The notes under the pieces were generated by a model. That model searched no databases. It was not told the origin of the DNA and saw only the letters and a program-made list of their open reading frames with translations. 64,000 nt of DNA from assembly GCF_004114975.1 (NCBI RefSeq), contig NZ_CP030051.1, positions 5,828,001-5,892,000 of the forward strand, in the 5' to 3' direction. Below, one piece after another: positions 61,686 through 64,000 of this stretch (its first letter is position 1; the number at the start of each line of letters is the position of its first letter). Origin of the DNA: Bradyrhizobium guangdongense (GTDB lineage: Bacteria; Pseudomonadota; Alphaproteobacteria; Rhizobiales; Xanthobacteraceae). The position numbers and the translations under genes are program-made.

Positions 61686-62000
61686 TCACGGCGCGATCTT
61701 GAGCGTCGCTTTCATATTGGGATGATAGCGACAGTAATAGTCGACCGTTCCCGCCTTCTTCAGCACTGATGTGGCCGACTTGTTGGGCGGCAGATTCACG
61801 TCGAAATCGCCGTTCTTCGCGGTGGCGGTGTGGGCGAAGACGTCCTTGTTGATCCATTGAATGGTGTCGCCGACCTTCGCCGACACTTCGGCCGGCGAGA
61901 TCACGAGATTCTGCATCGTGATCTCGATGGTCCCGGCGTGCGCCGGGACGGCGGTCGTCGCGAAGACAAGGGCGATCGAAGATAGCCGTCCCAGCCTCAT
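61686..62000 (-). CDS. Cupredoxin (amicyanin/plastocyanin-like copper protein)
   Basis: 104 aa. Signal peptide LSSIALVFATTAVPAHAG. Copper ligands His57 (FAHTAT), Cys90, His93 and Met96 (CRYHPNMK). A type-1 copper protein in the periplasm, possibly an electron carrier. 10 bp after the DUF4142 gene in the same operon, so probably under the ECF promoter. Confidence 0.88.
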   Translation of the reverse strand: MRLGRLSSIALVFATTAVPAHAGTIEITMQNLVISPAEVSAKVGDTIQWINKDVFAHTATAKNGDFDVNLPPNKSATSVLKKAGTVDYYCRYHPNMKATLKIAP

Positions 62001-62010
62001 CGCACGGTCC

Positions 62011-62544
62011 TTACTTCAGCTCGGCCGCGACGTGTTCGGCATGCTGTTCATGGCCCTGGAAAATCTTCAGGCCGGTCTGCAACAGGCTCTTCAGCTCGGC
62101 ATTGCTGGCGGACGGAATCAACTGGGTCTCCAGCGCGCCGTTGACCGTCTTGTGGTAGGCGACCTCGTTGGCAACATAGGCCTTGTCGAAGGCCGCACCG
62201 TTCAGCTTGTCGAGCTCGGCCAGCTTGTCGCTCGCCTGCTTCGACAGCGCCTTGCTGGTGTCGTTGTCCTCAGGCGTGACGTTCAGCTTCTTGACCAGCG
62301 CCAGCGCCTGCTTGTTGACAGCCTCGTGGTCGCGCAGCATGTCCTCGGCGAACGCCTTGACGTCCTTGTTCTTGGCCTTCTTCTGCGCCTGCTTGGCCGC
62401 GTTGATGTCGATCACGCCAGCAGTGTAGGCGATGTGGGCGATCTGCGGATCGGTGAGCTTGTCTGCAGCCCGCGCGCCTTGCAGCAGCACGGGGCTGGAC
62501 AACAGAATGGCTGCGGCGATCGCCGCGCTCCGACGAACGAACAT
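62011..62544 (-). CDS. DUF4142 periplasmic protein
   Basis: 177 aa from ATG 62544, 8 bp after aggag; a GTG at 62553 is possible. Leader AAIAAAILLSSPVLLQGARA. Helical body IAHIAYTAGVIDINAAKQAQ, KAFAEDMLRDHEAVNKQALA, ending with LLQTGLKIFQGHEQHAEHVA. First gene of the DUF4142-cupredoxin operon. Confidence 0.88.
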   Translation of the reverse strand: MFVRRSAAIAAAILLSSPVLLQGARAADKLTDPQIAHIAYTAGVIDINAAKQAQKKAKNKDVKAFAEDMLRDHEAVNKQALALVKKLNVTPEDNDTSKALSKQASDKLAELDKLNGAAFDKAYVANEVAYHKTVNGALETQLIPSASNAELKSLLQTGLKIFQGHEQHAEHVAAELK

Positions 62545-62594
62545 GTTTGACACTCCTGTGCTGCCGGACGTTTCGCCGGCGTCGCTTCACAGGA

Positions 62595-62623
62595 ATTGGA
62601 TGGAGGTTTGGCGCAAACGTTCC
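62595..62623 (-). promoter_or_regulatory. Candidate ECF promoter, DUF4142-cupredoxin operon
   Basis: On the minus strand TCGGGAAC-G-TTT (GGAAC at 62619-62623), 17 bases, ATCCAAT (62595-62601), 51 bp before the ATG. Matches the sigma-gene promoter exactly at both boxes. Confidence 0.65.
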
Positions 62624-62632
62624 CGAGAAATT

Positions 62633-63319
62633 TCAGCCGACACCGAGACGCTTCAGCACCGCCACGGTCAGGCGCTCGCAGCGCCAGCCGGCGAATGGAA
62701 ACGCGTCCATCATGACAGGGCCGATCTCCTTCTCGACATTCTCGCGCAACATCGTGCGGGCCCGATGCAGCCGCGTCTTCACGGTCTCGGGCTTGACGCT
62801 GAGCAGATCGGCCGTCTCCTCGATGCTCATGCCCTCCATGACCCGGGCGACGAACACCATGCGGAAGACATCCGGCAACTCGTCGATGGCGCGCTCGACG
62901 ACGCGCTGGATTTCACGTTGGGCCATGGTCCTTTCCGGATCGCCTGCGGGAGAAACGGGAAACTTGATGATCTGCGCCTCGAGCGCTTCTTCCGGTACCG
63001 CACCGAGCTCGACATGCGGTTTTGCGCTTCGTACCCGTCCGAGCGCCTCATTGATGGCGATACGGGACAGCCAGGTCGACAGCGCGGACTCGCCCTTGAA
63101 GCCGTCGAGATGGGTGAAGGCCCGGACGTAGGTCTCCTGCACCACGTCCTCGGCTTCGCTGTCGCTGCGCAGGATGCCGCGCGCGAGGCGATAGAGCCTG
63201 CGGTTGTTCGCCTGCATGATCTCGCGGAGCGCAGCCTCGTCCCGATCGCGCGCCCGATCGATCAATTCGGCTTCCGACGTTCTTGCGCCGGCGGACAGGC
63301 CGGCTGCGGTCCGTTGCAT
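62633..63319 (-). CDS. ECF RNA polymerase sigma factor
   Basis: 228 aa from ATG 63319. Region 2 (IDRARDRDEAALREIMQANN, RDSEAEDVVQETYVRAFTHL) and region 4 (DELPDVFRMVFVARVMEGMS, IEETADLLSVKPETVKTRLH) are typical. The ATG at 63352 overlaps the candidate -10 box, so the start at 63319 (after agggtga) is chosen. C-terminal extension MMDAFPFAGWRCERLTVAVL has Cys and Trp. No anti-sigma gene is next to it. Confidence 0.9.
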   Translation of the reverse strand: MQRTAAGLSAGARTSEAELIDRARDRDEAALREIMQANNRRLYRLARGILRSDSEAEDVVQETYVRAFTHLDGFKGESALSTWLSRIAINEALGRVRSAKPHVELGAVPEEALEAQIIKFPVSPAGDPERTMAQREIQRVVERAIDELPDVFRMVFVARVMEGMSIEETADLLSVKPETVKTRLHRARTMLRENVEKEIGPVMMDAFPFAGWRCERLTVAVLKRLGVG

Positions 63320-63350
63320 GGCAATCACCCTGTCTCCATTTGTTCCGGAC

Positions 63351-63379
63351 ATTGGATGCCGGCCGGCAGGAAAGGTTCC
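63351..63379 (-). promoter_or_regulatory. Candidate ECF autoregulatory promoter
   Basis: On the minus strand TCGGGAAC-C-TTT (GGAAC at 63375-63379), 17 bases, ATCCAAT (63351-63357), 32 bp before the sigma start. Same boxes and spacing as 62595-62623. Confidence 0.65.
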
Positions 63380-63418
63380 CGACTTTCTAACCCTTCCCTG
63401 GGAGGTAAGATCCTCCGC

Positions 63419-64000
63419 CTAATCTGTCTCGATCGGCAGCGCCGGGTCCCTCGCCCACTCGCCCATGCAGGCATCGTAGAGCGTCAGCCGATCGTAGCCC
63501 AGCTGCGTCAGCATCAGCAGGTCGATCGTCGCCGAGATACCGCCGCCACAATACAGAATCACGTTCTTGTCGCGGGTGACGCCCGCCGCGGTGAATTTGG
63601 CTTGGGCGTCGGTGAGCGGGGCCAAGGTCTTGTCGGCATTGACGAGCGTTGCAGCCGGTACATTGACGCTGCCGGGCACGCGGCCCGGCCGGCCGTAGCG
63701 GCTCGGCTCGAGGCCTCGATGATATTGCGGCCCGAGCGCGTTGACGATGATCGTCGAGGGATCGCCGATCCGGGCCTTCACAATGGTCTTGTCAACGAAG
63801 AAGCCGGGGTGTGGCACGGCTTTGAAGGTCGCGGCCGGATAGCCCTTCGAGGCACCTGTTTCGACCGCGCGCCCCTCGTCCTTCCATTTATCGAAGCCGC
63901 CATCGAGCACCCGCGCGTCGACGCTGAGCGAGCGCAACATCCACCAGAACCGCGTTGCCCACATCATGGTGCCGATGCTGTAGAGCACGATGGTCTTGCT
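63419..64000 (-). CDS. Rhodanese-type sulfurtransferase, C-terminal part (5' end outside window)
   Basis: About 193 residues visible, open to base 64000. The end of the first rhodanese domain (IVLYSIGTMMWATRFWWMLR, VLDGGFDKW) leads into the second domain with the active-site Cys in ILYCGGGISATIDLLML and the end DACMGEWARDPALPIET. Two-domain thiosulfate or 3-mercaptopyruvate sulfurtransferase; the loop CGGGIS is closer to the mercaptopyruvate type, but this is unsure. Confidence 0.85.
   Translation of the reverse strand, partial: SKTIVLYSIGTMMWATRFWWMLRSLSVDARVLDGGFDKWKDEGRAVETGASKGYPAATFKAVPHPGFFVDKTIVKARIGDPSTIIVNALGPQYHRGLEPSRYGRPGRVPGSVNVPAATLVNADKTLAPLTDAQAKFTAAGVTRDKNVILYCGGGISATIDLLMLTQLGYDRLTLYDACMGEWARDPALPIETD

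Noticed and set aside
63320..63352. Upstream sigma-factor start at 63352
   Set aside because: It overlaps the -10 box shared with the neighbouring operon; ATG 63319 has a better ribosome site.

Overview
The window reads as chromosomal DNA of a Bradyrhizobium-like alphaproteobacterium (Nitrobacteraceae). The grounds are high GC and codon use, a form IC (red-type) cbb operon in the order cbbF-P-T-A-L-S-X-E with divergent cbbR, many small lineage-type proteins, HWE and hybrid kinases, and several families of palindromic intergenic repeats seen in this group. The assignment comes from recognising protein families by eye; no search was run.

Layout. 1-1.65 kb: end of an aminotransferase gene, a lone BzdR-like helix-turn-helix protein and small secreted proteins. 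1.76-6.8 kb: a decayed accessory stretch with two intact insertion sequences (transposases of 456 and 479 aa), two probably frameshifted secreted-protein genes, a truncated NTF2-like gene and dispersed repeats. 6.8-16 kb: LysR regulator divergent from an orphan Tat-type Bug substrate-binding protein, dienelactone-hydrolase-like and lipocalin-like proteins, an aldo/keto reductase, a broken phoD, and an EmrAB-type efflux pair. 16-36 kb: a dense set of stress-type genes (PRC-barrel, DUF4142, SDR, PAP2, DUF3147 pair, histone-like Lys-rich protein, DegP, universal stress protein, many short proteins) around a 2096-aa hybrid histidine kinase with eleven exact 276-bp HAMP units, followed by a REC-PAS-HWE kinase. 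Seven sites matching GGAAC-N17-GTT, the pattern expected for EcfG/general-stress sigma factors, lie in front of these genes, one of them before the giant kinase.

36.7-47.4 kb: an EAL-domain remnant, then the Calvin-cycle operon and cbbR. 47.4-52.7 kb: small proteins, an MFS transporter and its TetR regulator sharing an 18-bp operator, and a D-carbamoylase-like amidohydrolase. 52.9-61.7 kb: tRNA-Pro(CGG), a Sua5-type tRNA-modification enzyme, a D-2-hydroxyacid dehydrogenase, GNAT and Nudix proteins, a GrdB-like protein, a CoA-transferase gene broken by one TAA codon, an SOS-associated YedK-type protein and conserved small proteins. 61.7-64 kb: an ECF sigma factor and a DUF4142-cupredoxin operon that share an identical candidate promoter (GGGAAC-N17-ATCCAAT), then a rhodanese gene cut by the window end.

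How it fits together: the window combines autotrophic CO2 fixation with a general-stress block and a probable self-activating ECF regulon controlling periplasmic proteins. The most unusual items are the HAMP-array kinase with its HWE partner and the two promoter families.
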